In this document: one piece after another, positions 1 through 8,245 of the stretch | Numbering within the stretch: the first letter of the stretch is position 1 | Layout: every line of letters starts with the position of its first letter | Assembly: GCA_031431195.1 (NCBI GenBank) | Contig: JANPCU010000306.1 | Span: 1 to 22,015 of the forward strand | Reading direction: 5' to 3' | DNA from: TH-plancto1 sp031431195 | GTDB taxonomy: Bacteria; Planctomycetota; Planctomycetia; Planctomycetales; Planctomycetaceae | Length of the DNA: 22,015 nt | Notes under the pieces: model-generated | The model's input: the letters and a program-made list of their open reading frames with translations, nothing else | Told to the model about the DNA's origin: nothing | The model's database searches: none | Translations under genes and position numbers: made by a program

Positions 1-56
1 TCCGAGCTGTGGCGAAGAAGCCAAGTTCGTGAGCGATACTTCACGCGGGAATCCAT

Positions 57-153
57 GAGACATTTCGTAGGACGGACGTCTTCGTCCGTCCGTGTGGAAC
101 ACCTCGGGGAGCGACGGACGAGGACGTCCGTCGTACATCTCAAACTCGCCCGC
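57..153. repeat. Double-hairpin intergenic repeat, copy 1
   Basis: A roughly 97-bp element in the non-coding DNA beyond the terminator of the PDZ gene. It holds two adjacent hairpins: 70-78 pairs with 83-91 (GGACGGACG, loop TCTT), and 113-120 pairs with 125-132 (GACGGACG, loop AGGA). The outer flanks GAGA and CTC are also complementary. A second copy lies at 15657-15753 and aligns without gaps at about 87% identity. Several differences fall in stems and preserve pairing. Positions 1-56 show no gene. Confidence 0.85.
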
Positions 154-161
154 GCGAACCA

Positions 162-193
162 TAAAACGGGGGCCGCAGCTTGGCGACCCCCGT
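162..193 (-). terminator. Intrinsic terminator of the sigma/anti-sigma/PDZ operon
   Basis: Read on the minus strand, ACGGGGG (193-187) pairs with CCCCCGT (172-166). The stem continues for three more pairs beyond one mismatch, with a 6-nt loop, and TTTTAT follows directly. This is a typical rho-independent terminator, 35 nt beyond the stop of the PDZ gene. Confidence 0.85.
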
Positions 194-228
194 GAGTTAA
201 TCGAAAGTCGACCTGCCCAAAGTCTTGA

Positions 229-1173
229 TCACGAGATGCTGATCAACGTCGTCAGCCGGTCACGGCGGGGGAGCTTCCAGCAATCGCCGTCGTCCTTGGC
301 ACGATTGTTTTCCTTCCGCTCTGCGTCCCGTCCTCCATCCCCAGTCTGGTTCTGTTCCAGCTTGTCGATCGATCCCTTGAGCCGCTCGATCTGCTCGGTG
401 AGGGCGCGGATCGAGTCGGTGAGGGCGTCGACTGGAACGGGATGCCCCATCGGCAACTGGGCACTGGGAAAGGTAAAGTTCAAGGGTGAGGAGGCTTGGC
501 CATTCGGCAAATCGAGAAGCATGCGATTCAACAGCGTCTGATGGTCCACCATGTCTGGGACGTTCTTCAACTCCTCACGTTTGATGGGAGTGACCTCCAG
601 CGTTTTCTCCTCTCCCTGTCGATGCAGGGTGATCGACAGCGGCTTCCCCTCCGAGGCGTCGACCAACTCTTGCAGCTCCTTCGAATGCTTCAGGTCTTGA
701 TCCCCGGCCTTGAGGAGGATGTCATATTGTTGGAACCCCGCCTGCGCTGCCGGGCTCTCGGGCACCACAGCCCCGACCATGATGCATGCTCCGTCTGCCA
801 GTTGGATGTGAGCCCGCAAGGAGTCCGGCACTTCGGTCAATGAGACCCCGATGACGAACTTCGGGAGGTTCTCTGCGTCGAGAGGTTTCATCCTTATGAA
901 ACTACTTGCAGTGTCCAGACCGTGCAGCCGGATCAGAGCACCCATTTCATCAGACAGAATGTAGCCCTGCACTGCGCCCGGCTCAGGTGGCTGTTCGGTT
1001 TTCGGCTTCTCAGCGGACTGCTCCTCGCCTTCCACCACGATCGTACCGATGACGGGTTGAGAATCGGTACGGGGAACATCCGGCTGGCTATTTAGTTCCT
1101 GAGCCAAGGCAAAGGCTCGGAACGAGACGGTGAAGGTGAGGGCCAGAAAGGCGGGCCAGCGTTTGAATTCCAT
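229..1173 (-). CDS. Secreted PDZ-domain protein
   Basis: A 314-residue protein with an N-terminal signal peptide (hydrophobic residues about 8-23, probable cleavage after ALA24). It has one PDZ domain at about 106-196, with the carboxylate-binding-loop region near FVIGVSL and the typical VVPESPAAQAGFQQYDILLKAGD segment. A heptad-rich helix at about 248-275 is followed by a charged tail. No protease domain is present, so this is not a DegP-type enzyme; it probably binds peptides or scaffolds outside the cytoplasm. The start is supported by AGGAG six bases upstream. It is the last gene after the ECF sigma factor and anti-sigma gene on the same strand, about 200 bp downstream, separated by a palindromic repeat. 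It could therefore be a regulon or operon member or separately transcribed. Confidence 0.85.
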   Translation of the reverse strand: MEFKRWPAFLALTFTVSFRAFALAQELNSQPDVPRTDSQPVIGTIVVEGEEQSAEKPKTEQPPEPGAVQGYILSDEMGALIRLHGLDTASSFIRMKPLDAENLPKFVIGVSLTEVPDSLRAHIQLADGACIMVGAVVPESPAAQAGFQQYDILLKAGDQDLKHSKELQELVDASEGKPLSITLHRQGEEKTLEVTPIKREELKNVPDMVDHQTLLNRMLLDLPNGQASSPLNFTFPSAQLPMGHPVPVDALTDSIRALTEQIERLKGSIDKLEQNQTGDGGRDAERKENNRAKDDGDCWKLPRRDRLTTLISIS

Positions 1174-1280
1174 GAGAGACTCCTGGTGGGGCTGAGGTCG
1201 GTGATTCGGCCTGTCGAAGCAGTCGAATGCAAAACGAAAAGATTGTGTTGAGGCTGGAGTTTGATGCTGCTCGCGGATCC

Positions 1281-1357
1281 GGTGAGCCGGATGGCGTCAG
1301 CCTCCGGACTCTGCCGCTGGCCGAACCGGTCCGGGGGCTGACGCCGCCCGGCTCGCC
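1281..1357. repeat. GGCGAGCCGG-type palindromic repeat, copy 1
   Basis: Inverted repeat with 29-nt arms (1281-1309 and 1329-1357) pairing at 25 of 29 positions around a 19-nt loop. The arm core is close to GGCGAGCCGG followed by GGCGTCAGCCCCCGG. The same arm sequence occurs at 18335-18419. It sits between the anti-sigma stop (1375) and the PDZ gene start. It could fold in the mRNA and affect downstream expression. Confidence 0.85.
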
Positions 1358-1374
1358 AGCGACAGTCATCTTCG

Positions 1375-2085
1375 TCACTGCACCGACTGGCGAAGCTGGA
1401 TCGTGTTCACGGGCACGACCCAATTGCGGTTCTGGGTGTTGGGCACGGGGTAGAAGCGAGGTTCCTGCTGCACTTGAACTCCTTGATCTTTCAGCCGCTG
1501 CAACACCTCGGCGGACAACTGGGGAGGCGTCCACGGCCCGTACTTTTCCAGTTCCTCGGCGTCATACACGGGAAGGGTGATCGGTGGAGAACCCTGCCCA
1601 TCGGACGCCACCTGGACTTGCATCACGGGAGTCGGAGCGCGGCGAGCGGGATGAGGGGCGGGCCGGGAGCCAGTCGGGATCGTCACGCTGGCGAGTTGGG
1701 TCTGCTCCACCGGAGCGGACTGTTGAGTGATCGTTCGCGGAGAGGCCGACGAAGACTCTCCCGGCCAGAAACGCTGGCTCCCGCCCAGATAACCGAGTCC
1801 CACGGCCACCAGCGTACTGGCAGCCAGCATCGTGTTCCGCACCCAGCTGCGATCGGGACGCGGGGGTGGATCGAGAAAATCTGTCGCAGCTTGCGGCGGC
1901 GCGGGTTCGTGAACCCAGTCGTGACCGGCAGTGGACCAGAGTTGATGTTCCATGAAGCCCAGCGCCACCTCGCGCCAGCCTGCGGGGTTCCGCTCCAGCT
2001 GTCGCAGGAGGGCCTGCTGTTCGGCTTCGTTCAGTTCGCCGTCGACGCAGCGTTGCCGGGTCAGTTCATCCAGAATGTGAGTCAT
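1375..2085 (-). CDS. Anti-sigma-factor-like single-pass membrane protein
   Basis: A 236-residue protein. The N-terminal about 45 residues (LTRQRCVDGELNEAEQQALL) resemble the helical sigma-binding segment of anti-sigma factors, which often opens with a DGEL sequence. No HxxxCxxC zinc motif is present. One membrane segment lies at about 85-102, followed by a Ser/Pro/Gln-rich extracytoplasmic part. The start chosen is the ATG at 2085, whose TG overlaps the sigma factor stop as TGATG; GGAGG lies seven bases upstream. A GTG one codon earlier is the alternative. The overlap implies translational coupling to the sigma gene. The family-level role is inferred: holding the sigma factor at the membrane until an envelope signal arrives. 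Confidence 0.82.
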   Translation of the reverse strand: MTHILDELTRQRCVDGELNEAEQQALLRQLERNPAGWREVALGFMEHQLWSTAGHDWVHEPAPPQAATDFLDPPPRPDRSWVRNTMLAASTLVAVGLGYLGGSQRFWPGESSSASPRTITQQSAPVEQTQLASVTIPTGSRPAPHPARRAPTPVMQVQVASDGQGSPPITLPVYDAEELEKYGPWTPPQLSAEVLQRLKDQGVQVQQEPRFYPVPNTQNRNWVVPVNTIQLRQSVQ

Positions 2086-2696
2086 CACGAGACCTCCCCC
2101 AGCGGGGATGATGGTAGTTTTTCAGGCAGTGACGTGTCGCGATCCACGGTTCGCGACAGTTCCGCACGCAGACGCTTGCGAGCTTGCAACAGCCGGTACT
2201 CGACCGTGTGGAGGCTGACCCCCAATCGATCGGCCAGCTGCTGATAGCTCCAGTTTTCCGCGTGTTTCAAAATCAGGATCTGCCGATCAAGTTCCGGCAG
2301 ACTTTCAAAGGCGAATCGAATCGACTGCTGACGCTCCTTGCCCAGCAGCCACTTCAGGGGGTCGCCTCCTTCCATGGAGGGCATAGGCGGCCGCTGCTCG
2401 GCGACCGCATTGACCAGTTTTCGCCGCCTGCCCGCTGACCGCCGGTACATCAGGCACTGCTTGATCGACACGCGATACAGCCACGGGGCGATCTTGGTCG
2501 GATCGGTCGGTCGGTGATTCGACTTCAGGACGCCAAGGGCGACCTCCTGCATCACATCGTCGACCGCCTGCGGCTCGTTCAGGCGCGACCGGATCACCGT
2601 CCGCAGCCACGGCGCATGCTCCTCCAACGCCTGCCCCCAGTGAATCACCGGGGGAAACTCCGCGAGGCCGGTCGAACTGTCGGGCCGGGGTTGCAT
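2085..2696 (-). CDS. ECF-type RNA polymerase sigma factor
   Basis: A 203-residue sigma-70 family protein of ECF size with only regions 2 and 4. Region 2 spans about 25-90 (HAPWLRTVIRSRLNEPQAVDDVMQEVALGVL, then IAPWLYRVSIKQCL). Region 4 spans about 125-180 (LPELDRQILILKHAENWSYQQLADRLGVSLHTVEYRLLQARKRLR), containing the helix-turn-helix that reads the -35 element. It is the first gene of a minus-strand unit with the anti-sigma gene overlapping its stop. No strong Shine-Dalgarno sequence is visible before the ATG. It probably regulates its own operon, but no matching promoter pair could be proven. Confidence 0.92.
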   Translation of the reverse strand: MQPRPDSSTGLAEFPPVIHWGQALEEHAPWLRTVIRSRLNEPQAVDDVMQEVALGVLKSNHRPTDPTKIAPWLYRVSIKQCLMYRRSAGRRRKLVNAVAEQRPPMPSMEGGDPLKWLLGKERQQSIRFAFESLPELDRQILILKHAENWSYQQLADRLGVSLHTVEYRLLQARKRLRAELSRTVDRDTSLPEKLPSSPLGEVS

Positions 2697-2917
2697 AGGG
2701 GACTGTCAGGGGCGATGTGCGATCAGAATGCGGTCAGCTACTGAGCCGTTGACCGCAGACTCAGGGATTGTTGCCGCTTCGGGCGTGTTTCGGGAGATGA
2801 ACTAGAAAAAACAGTCCCGTGTGCTTTGCCTGATGACAGGACTCGCCACGGGATAGCTGTTCACGTTACAACATCTCTCAGCGATTATTGTTGTGACACG
2901 ACTGGCGGGAGTCGGAG
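2697..2917. other. Divergent intergenic region between sigma factor and DUF2339 genes
   Basis: This 221-bp spacer must hold promoters for both the minus-strand sigma operon and the plus-strand membrane protein gene. GGGACTGT (2698-2705) and its complement ACAGTCCC (2811-2818) lie about 100 bp apart and could be chance. No confident promoter is assigned. Confidence 0.4.
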
Positions 2918-5900
2918 ATGGACGGTTTTTTGGTTCTGCTGGGATTGGCGGCTTTGGCCTGGATCTGCCTCGGGCCGATTCTGTTTTTTGTCCAGTCGTC
3001 TCGCATCACCAGCCTGACCGAGGAACTCCAACGGCTGCGGAAGGAGTGGGGTAAACGAGGAGAGGCCGATTCAGCCCGCATCAATAATTTGTCGACAGAA
3101 CTGCAGCGACTGAGAGAACAGGACCGCAGCCGGGCTGCGTATTCCGGCGTAACTCCTCCGTCCGCATCCGCCCCGGAAGCCACTCCCGCAGAAGTGGCAG
3201 AGTTCTTGCTGACGACGATACCTCCATTGAGTTCGCAGGCGGGTGTCACTCCCGCATCGAAAGCCCCGGCGTCCTCTATCCCAGTTCAGACTCGTTCGAC
3301 GCGATTGCCGCCTCAAGCGAAAACACCTGCCGTCGCTCTGGCCAGCGGAGTCACTCCTGCCTCGGCATCCCAACCGGTTGTTCCGCCAGAGGCCATTGAA
3401 GAGTCGCCGTGGATCGTGGCAGCCCTCTCGGAGACGGGAGGCGAAACAGCTCCGCTGGACACTGCTGACATGGTCCGCGAGCGTCTCGCCAGTCGCCGAC
3501 AAGCCACCACGGGGGATGTGCCTCCCGAGGCCAGAGCCCGTCGACAGCCAGCTCCCCCGTCCGTCCCAGAGCCGAACTGGCTCAATGAGATGGACGCGAT
3601 GCAGTGGATGAGTTGGGTGGGTGCGGTGCTGGTGATGATCGGTGCGGGGTTCGGGCTGAAGTACGCCATTGAGGAACAGTACCTCGGGCCAACCGGGCGG
3701 GTGGCGCTCGGCATTCTCGGCGGCGTGGCGACCTTTGTCGGGGCTGCCTACGCGATGAAGAAGGACTACCGCGTGCTGGCCGAAGGGCTGGCCGGAGCGG
3801 CGATGGGGATTCTGTACTTCTCGTTCTTTGCTGGGTTCCAGTGGTACGACCTGATGCCCCAGTTGGTGGCGTTTGCAGGCATGATCATCGTCACAGCGGT
3901 CGGGCTGTCGTTTGCGGGAGTGTTCAATTCACTCCCGGCGGCGGTGCTGGCCATGATCGGCGGATTCCTGACGCCGTATATGTTGTCCAAGGGTGGCGGC
4001 AATATCTCGGCGCTGTTCTCGTACATCCTGATTCTCGATCTGGGAGTCCTCGCGCTCGCCACTTTCCGCAGCTGGGGGCGGTTGCACCTGCTGAACTTTG
4101 GCGGCACTTTGCTGATCTGGGTCGGCTGGCTCGAAGGCCGCTATCAGCCGGACGAACTGTGGCTGACGGTCGCGTGGATCACGCTGTTCGCGGTGGTGTT
4201 CTCGTTGATGGGGCTGTGGAGACATGTGATTCGCAAGGAGACCAGCAGCACGCCCGATATGGCCTTGATGCTGATGACACCGATCGCATATTTCGGGGCC
4301 TTATATGGCCTGACGAAGGCAGAGTACTCCAACTGGCACGGGATTATGGCGCTGCTGGTCGCGGCGTACTATCTGGGCTTGGGGGTGTTTGCCTTTGTCC
4401 GGAATCCTGGCAACAACCAGATCGTGGTGACGCTGGTCGGAGTCGGTCTGTCCTTCGTGACACTGGCTGTACCGCTGCAATTGACAGGTCACTGGATCGT
4501 GATTGCGTGGGCGCTGGAAAGTCTGCTGCTGATCGAGATCGGCCTGAGATACGAGAAGCCGGGGTTCCGGCTGACCGGGTTTGGTCTGCTCGCCATCGTG
4601 CAGATGCACATGGTGATGTACGCCGGGGGCACGCTGACCGGTCCGGAGGAGTTCACGACCGGTTTCGTGCGCAAGCTGTGGGAAGACCCGGCGACTGTGG
4701 CCACTGAATGGTCGGCACTCGGCGAGGTCATCAACGGGCGGTCGCTGAGCTTCCTGGCCAATGCGATCGTGCTGGCGATCCTGGCGTGGGAATACCGGCG
4801 GCGCGAGAAGTCGGCCCGCATCGAAGGGGCGGATGAGACCTGGAAGAAGATCGGCATTGGGGGGCGAGTTCCCGATGCGGGGCAGATCTCCACGATCTTG
4901 ATTCCGCTGGTGCCGGTCATCGTCCTGGCGATGGGATTACTGGAGACGTTCGTCTTCGGGGTCCGGGCCCACTGGTCGGTGGCGACGCATCTGTCGATGC
5001 TGCCGATCTGGTTGTCGCTGTTCGCGGTCGCGACGTTGATGGCGTTTCGCCGGATGGCCGATGTCAGCACGCTCGGGGCCTTGGCGAAGTTCTTGTATGG
5101 AGTGACGGGGTGCTTGTTTCTGGTCTTCTTCCTGCTGCCGTTCCCGGATTGGGGGATCGTCGACGCGGGACTGTGGGGGCAGATGATCTTTAATCCGCGC
5201 GGGATTGGATTTCTCACCGCGCTCGGAGCCGCTCTCGTCGGGGCGATTCAGTTCACGCGAAGTGATTCCGAGGATGCTGAGTCGCGCTCCATCGGCAGCT
5301 CACTCACCATCGCCGTCCCGCTCGTGTTGCTCGGCATGTGTCTGACCGAGACGTTCGCGTTTGGTCAGCGGCATGACTGGTTGTGGGCGACCCAGCTGAG
5401 TCAGGTGACTGCCTGGTTCGCGATCTTTTCCGTGGGCACACTGATCGCCGCGCGCTGGTTGGGGAACTCGTACGCGTTGTCGATGCTGTCGCGGCTGATC
5501 TACATCGGCACCGGCGGACTGTTGTTGTTGCTGATGGCGACTGCGTTTGGTGACATCGTACAACACGGGCAGACCGTGGTGGCCGAGGCATACTCGCGCG
5601 TGTTGCTCAATCCGCGCGGGCTTTGTCTGCTGATCGGAGCGGGATCGCTCCTGTTCGGCGTCTGGGGGCAGGCGACCTCGCCGCATCGCAACCACAATTT
5701 TGTCACAGCCCTCAAGTTGGCCGCGCCGATAGTGCTGCTGGCGCTGTGTTTGCTGGAGTCGTACGCCTTCGGGCAACGACGCGATTGGATCTGGGCCACG
5801 TTCTTGAGTGCCACGGGCATTGGCCTAGCCAGCTTCGCCTATCTGACCCGGCTGGTGGGCCACCGGTTCGACATCCGGCAGAGTCCACTGACCGGTCTGT

Positions 5901-7840
5901 CGCAGGTATTCTATGTGGGGCTAGGAGCGGTGATTGTGATTCTGTTTCTGGGGACGCTGGGGGACTGGGGATCACGGGTACGCGGCACACTGGATGCGGT
6001 CTGGCTCACGCCGTTCTTCAACCCGCGTGGTGTCTGCTGCCTGTTGGCCATCGGTTCGGCGTGGGCCGGAAGAGCGCTGGTCGCGAAGGAGGGCGAGGGC
6101 GATGATCGTGAATACCTCATCCCCACACAGGGCGGCCTCTCGCTCGGTCTGTTCGCTTACTTGATCGCGTTTCTCATGTTCACCATCGAGGTCTATGCCT
6201 TCGGTAAGCAGCACAGCTGGAACACCGGAACTGCTTTGGCCATCACGGGCACCTGGGCGTTGATGGCCATCGCCACCACCGGAGCGGGTCTCATTAAACG
6301 GTCCTCTCCGATCCGTATGTTGGCGATTGGGCTCTTCGCTTTGACGACCGCCAAGGTGTTCCTGTACGACGTGTGGTATCTCGACAAGACCATTCGCTGG
6401 GCCGCCTTTATCGGGCTGGGGGTGACGCTGTTCGCGACCTCGTTCCTCTACCGCCGGTTCCGCGACCAGCTGAAGGACTGGATCAAACCGATGTGCCTGC
6501 TGCTGGCCGTGACGCTCGCCCTGAGCATCGGAGCAACCGCGAGGGCGGAGGAGGCGGAGCCCGATCTCTCGACGCAGTTCACGCACCGCTTCGAGCTGGG
6601 GAAATACTCCCCCGCGCTGGCCGGAGTCGACACCGACCCGAACTTCGTCCGTATCCCACTGACTCCCGAGATCTACGACGCCAGCCAGCGCAACCTGGAT
6701 GATATTCGGTTGCTCAGTGTCGATGAGCAGGGGGTTTCGACGCAGATCCCTTACATCATGATCTCGCCCACAGATGAGTTCGGCCAAGCCGACCAAAACC
6801 TGCCCGTCGTCAGTCGCCAGGACATCGCGGACACGACCGAGTTCGTCTTCAGCGCCCAGACGATCACCGAACCGGTCGAGAGTCTGCGACTGTCGGTCAC
6901 GTCATCGGAGCGCGAATACGTCCGGTCGCTGCGCCTCTATGGTGCCCATCAAACCGACGACGGGGACTGGAAGCTGCTCGTCAACGACGGGTATCTGGTC
7001 GACCGCACGCGCGGCTCGCTCCGGCTGACCGAGTCGACCATCCACTGCCCCCGCAGCCAGTACCGGTATTACCGCATCGTGATCGAGAACGAAGGTCAAG
7101 CTCCCCTGACCATCACCGGGTGTACCGCCCGGATGGTCCGCCGCCGCGCAGCTCCGCGCGTGAGCTACCCCCTGCTGGTCACCAACGAAATCCGCACCGA
7201 CCAAAACGTGACTCGCGCCGACATGACCCTGGCGGGACCGGTTCCCATCGACCGCCTCGAGATCGAGATCGCCGGAGCCGACGAATACCATCGCAACGCC
7301 CAGTTACTCACCCTTCAATCCACCAGTACCTCACCGATCACGAACGTCCAGCTGTTTCATCTGGCCAAGGTCTCGCACGGACACACGGCGAATATTGTGT
7401 TCACGCCGCAGCAGTCGAAGCGGTTGCGCGTCGAGATTCAGAACGGAGACGACCAGCCACTGACCGTGGCGTCGGCACGGGCGTATGGGATTGAACGGTC
7501 GCTAGCGGTTCCGGTGAAGTCACTCAGCACGGCTACAAACCCGGTGGTGTTGTACGTCGGTGGAAAAGTCTCTGCCCCGAGCTACGATCTGGCCCGGATC
7601 AGCACCGTGCCGGATGTGGAGCGTCTGACCACTCTATCAGTGTTATCGGGGGCACAGAACGGCACCTATCGCGATGCCTCGCCGCAGCCTCCCTGGGCCG
7701 AGGACCATAGAACATTCGTGTGGGTCATGGTGCTGGGAGGCGTGGTGGTGCTGTCCGTGCTGGCCGTGGCACTTCTCAAAGCCGCCGTGGCGGCACAGGA
7801 ACCAGCGGTCGAGACTTCCCAAACGGACGCCACTCCGTGA
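2918..7840 (+). CDS. Giant DUF2339-DUF3999 fusion membrane protein
   Basis: A 1640-residue protein of unknown function. It starts with a membrane helix (about 3-25) and a short coiled coil (30-70), followed by a Pro/Ala/Ser-rich linker (75-215) with three GVTPxS-like repeats. A DUF2339-like multi-pass region covers about 225-1180. Within it, roughly 136-residue units recur, marked by NPRG at 759, 898 and 1035 and by E(T/S/V)(F/Y)xFGxxxxW at 676, 811, 947 and 1091. At 1192-1210 a signal-peptide-like stretch (MCLLLAVTLALSIGATARA) precedes a DUF3999-like, beta-rich extracytoplasmic region (about 1215-1590), followed by a final membrane helix at about 1601-1625. In other bacteria (for example Pseudomonas, from memory) DUF2339 and DUF3999 proteins are adjacent separate genes; here they are one frame. 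GGAG lies just before the ATG. It is transcribed alone. Confidence 0.88.
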   Translation: MDGFLVLLGLAALAWICLGPILFFVQSSRITSLTEELQRLRKEWGKRGEADSARINNLSTELQRLREQDRSRAAYSGVTPPSASAPEATPAEVAEFLLTTIPPLSSQAGVTPASKAPASSIPVQTRSTRLPPQAKTPAVALASGVTPASASQPVVPPEAIEESPWIVAALSETGGETAPLDTADMVRERLASRRQATTGDVPPEARARRQPAPPSVPEPNWLNEMDAMQWMSWVGAVLVMIGAGFGLKYAIEEQYLGPTGRVALGILGGVATFVGAAYAMKKDYRVLAEGLAGAAMGILYFSFFAGFQWYDLMPQLVAFAGMIIVTAVGLSFAGVFNSLPAAVLAMIGGFLTPYMLSKGGGNISALFSYILILDLGVLALATFRSWGRLHLLNFGGTLLIWVGWLEGRYQPDELWLTVAWITLFAVVFSLMGLWRHVIRKETSSTPDMALMLMTPIAYFGALYGLTKAEYSNWHGIMALLVAAYYLGLGVFAFVRNPGNNQIVVTLVGVGLSFVTLAVPLQLTGHWIVIAWALESLLLIEIGLRYEKPGFRLTGFGLLAIVQMHMVMYAGGTLTGPEEFTTGFVRKLWEDPATVATEWSALGEVINGRSLSFLANAIVLAILAWEYRRREKSARIEGADETWKKIGIGGRVPDAGQISTILIPLVPVIVLAMGLLETFVFGVRAHWSVATHLSMLPIWLSLFAVATLMAFRRMADVSTLGALAKFLYGVTGCLFLVFFLLPFPDWGIVDAGLWGQMIFNPRGIGFLTALGAALVGAIQFTRSDSEDAESRSIGSSLTIAVPLVLLGMCLTETFAFGQRHDWLWATQLSQVTAWFAIFSVGTLIAARWLGNSYALSMLSRLIYIGTGGLLLLLMATAFGDIVQHGQTVVAEAYSRVLLNPRGLCLLIGAGSLLFGVWGQATSPHRNHNFVTALKLAAPIVLLALCLLESYAFGQRRDWIWATFLSATGIGLASFAYLTRLVGHRFDIRQSPLTGLSQVFYVGLGAVIVILFLGTLGDWGSRVRGTLDAVWLTPFFNPRGVCCLLAIGSAWAGRALVAKEGEGDDREYLIPTQGGLSLGLFAYLIAFLMFTIEVYAFGKQHSWNTGTALAITGTWALMAIATTGAGLIKRSSPIRMLAIGLFALTTAKVFLYDVWYLDKTIRWAAFIGLGVTLFATSFLYRRFRDQLKDWIKPMCLLLAVTLALSIGATARAEEAEPDLSTQFTHRFELGKYSPALAGVDTDPNFVRIPLTPEIYDASQRNLDDIRLLSVDEQGVSTQIPYIMISPTDEFGQADQNLPVVSRQDIADTTEFVFSAQTITEPVESLRLSVTSSEREYVRSLRLYGAHQTDDGDWKLLVNDGYLVDRTRGSLRLTESTIHCPRSQYRYYRIVIENEGQAPLTITGCTARMVRRRAAPRVSYPLLVTNEIRTDQNVTRADMTLAGPVPIDRLEIEIAGADEYHRNAQLLTLQSTSTSPITNVQLFHLAKVSHGHTANIVFTPQQSKRLRVEIQNGDDQPLTVASARAYGIERSLAVPVKSLSTATNPVVLYVGGKVSAPSYDLARISTVPDVERLTTLSVLSGAQNGTYRDASPQPPWAEDHRTFVWVMVLGGVVVLSVLAVALLKAAVAAQEPAVETSQTDATP

Positions 7841-8245
7841 ATCCCTCGTCTTCCACGTTCAGTCAATCCCATCGAGTTTTTCGGACACTACGCGCTGCAA
7901 CTGACTGCATCTCCGTGGTGCTTTTCACCCTCGCATCGCATTTTGTTCACGATGGCAGAAGCCAGATGAGGTACACAGATCGCACAGATTTTCACAGATT
8001 TGCTGGCACCGATGCCAGTGACTTTGGGTAGATGTGGCTGCCCGCCACTCGAAATCTGTGCCGATCTGTGAAATCTGTGTACGAACCCGATACTCAGAAC
8101 GAGGCATTGAAGAGAAGAGGCGATGTGCTCTCACTCGGCAGGACTCTTATCCGGCGAGAGGCTGTCGGCTGCAGCGCGGAGTGTCGTTTTTCGACTCCGG
8201 TTGATCAGTGATCTCAGCAAGCTGGTGGGCTCGCGATGCGGATCA
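7841..8245. other. Intergenic region with palindrome, no gene
   Basis: This 405-bp spacer lies between the convergent DUF2339 and acyltransferase genes. The only clear structure is the large CACAGAT palindrome at 7971-8082. A weak hairpin around 8177-8198 (CGGAG ... CTCCG around TTTTT) might help terminate either gene but has internal mismatches. No credible coding frame is seen. Confidence 0.6.
7971..8082. repeat. Large inverted repeat with six CACAGAT iterons
   Basis: Two 31-nt arms (7971-8001 and 8052-8082) pair at 26 of 31 positions. Each arm holds three CACAGAT units about 9-10 bp apart: 7974, 7983 and 7993, with the inverse ATCTGTG at 8054, 8064 and 8073. The central loop contains a further perfect 6-bp hairpin (CTGGCA 8003-8008 with TGCCAG 8013-8018). 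It may be a dispersed palindromic element, a protein-binding site or a bidirectional terminator between convergent genes. Confidence 0.85.

Noticed and set aside
92..541. Plus-strand 149-codon frame
   Set aside because: It is antisense to the PDZ gene and crosses the double-hairpin repeat and the terminator.
2698..2818. GGGACTGT / ACAGTCCC dyad in the divergent promoter region
   Set aside because: Eight-base complementary words about 100 bp apart are too weak to call an operator.
7971..8082. CRISPR-like array
   Set aside because: Units are 7 bp, closely packed and inverted halfway, with no spacers; this is a palindrome with iterons.
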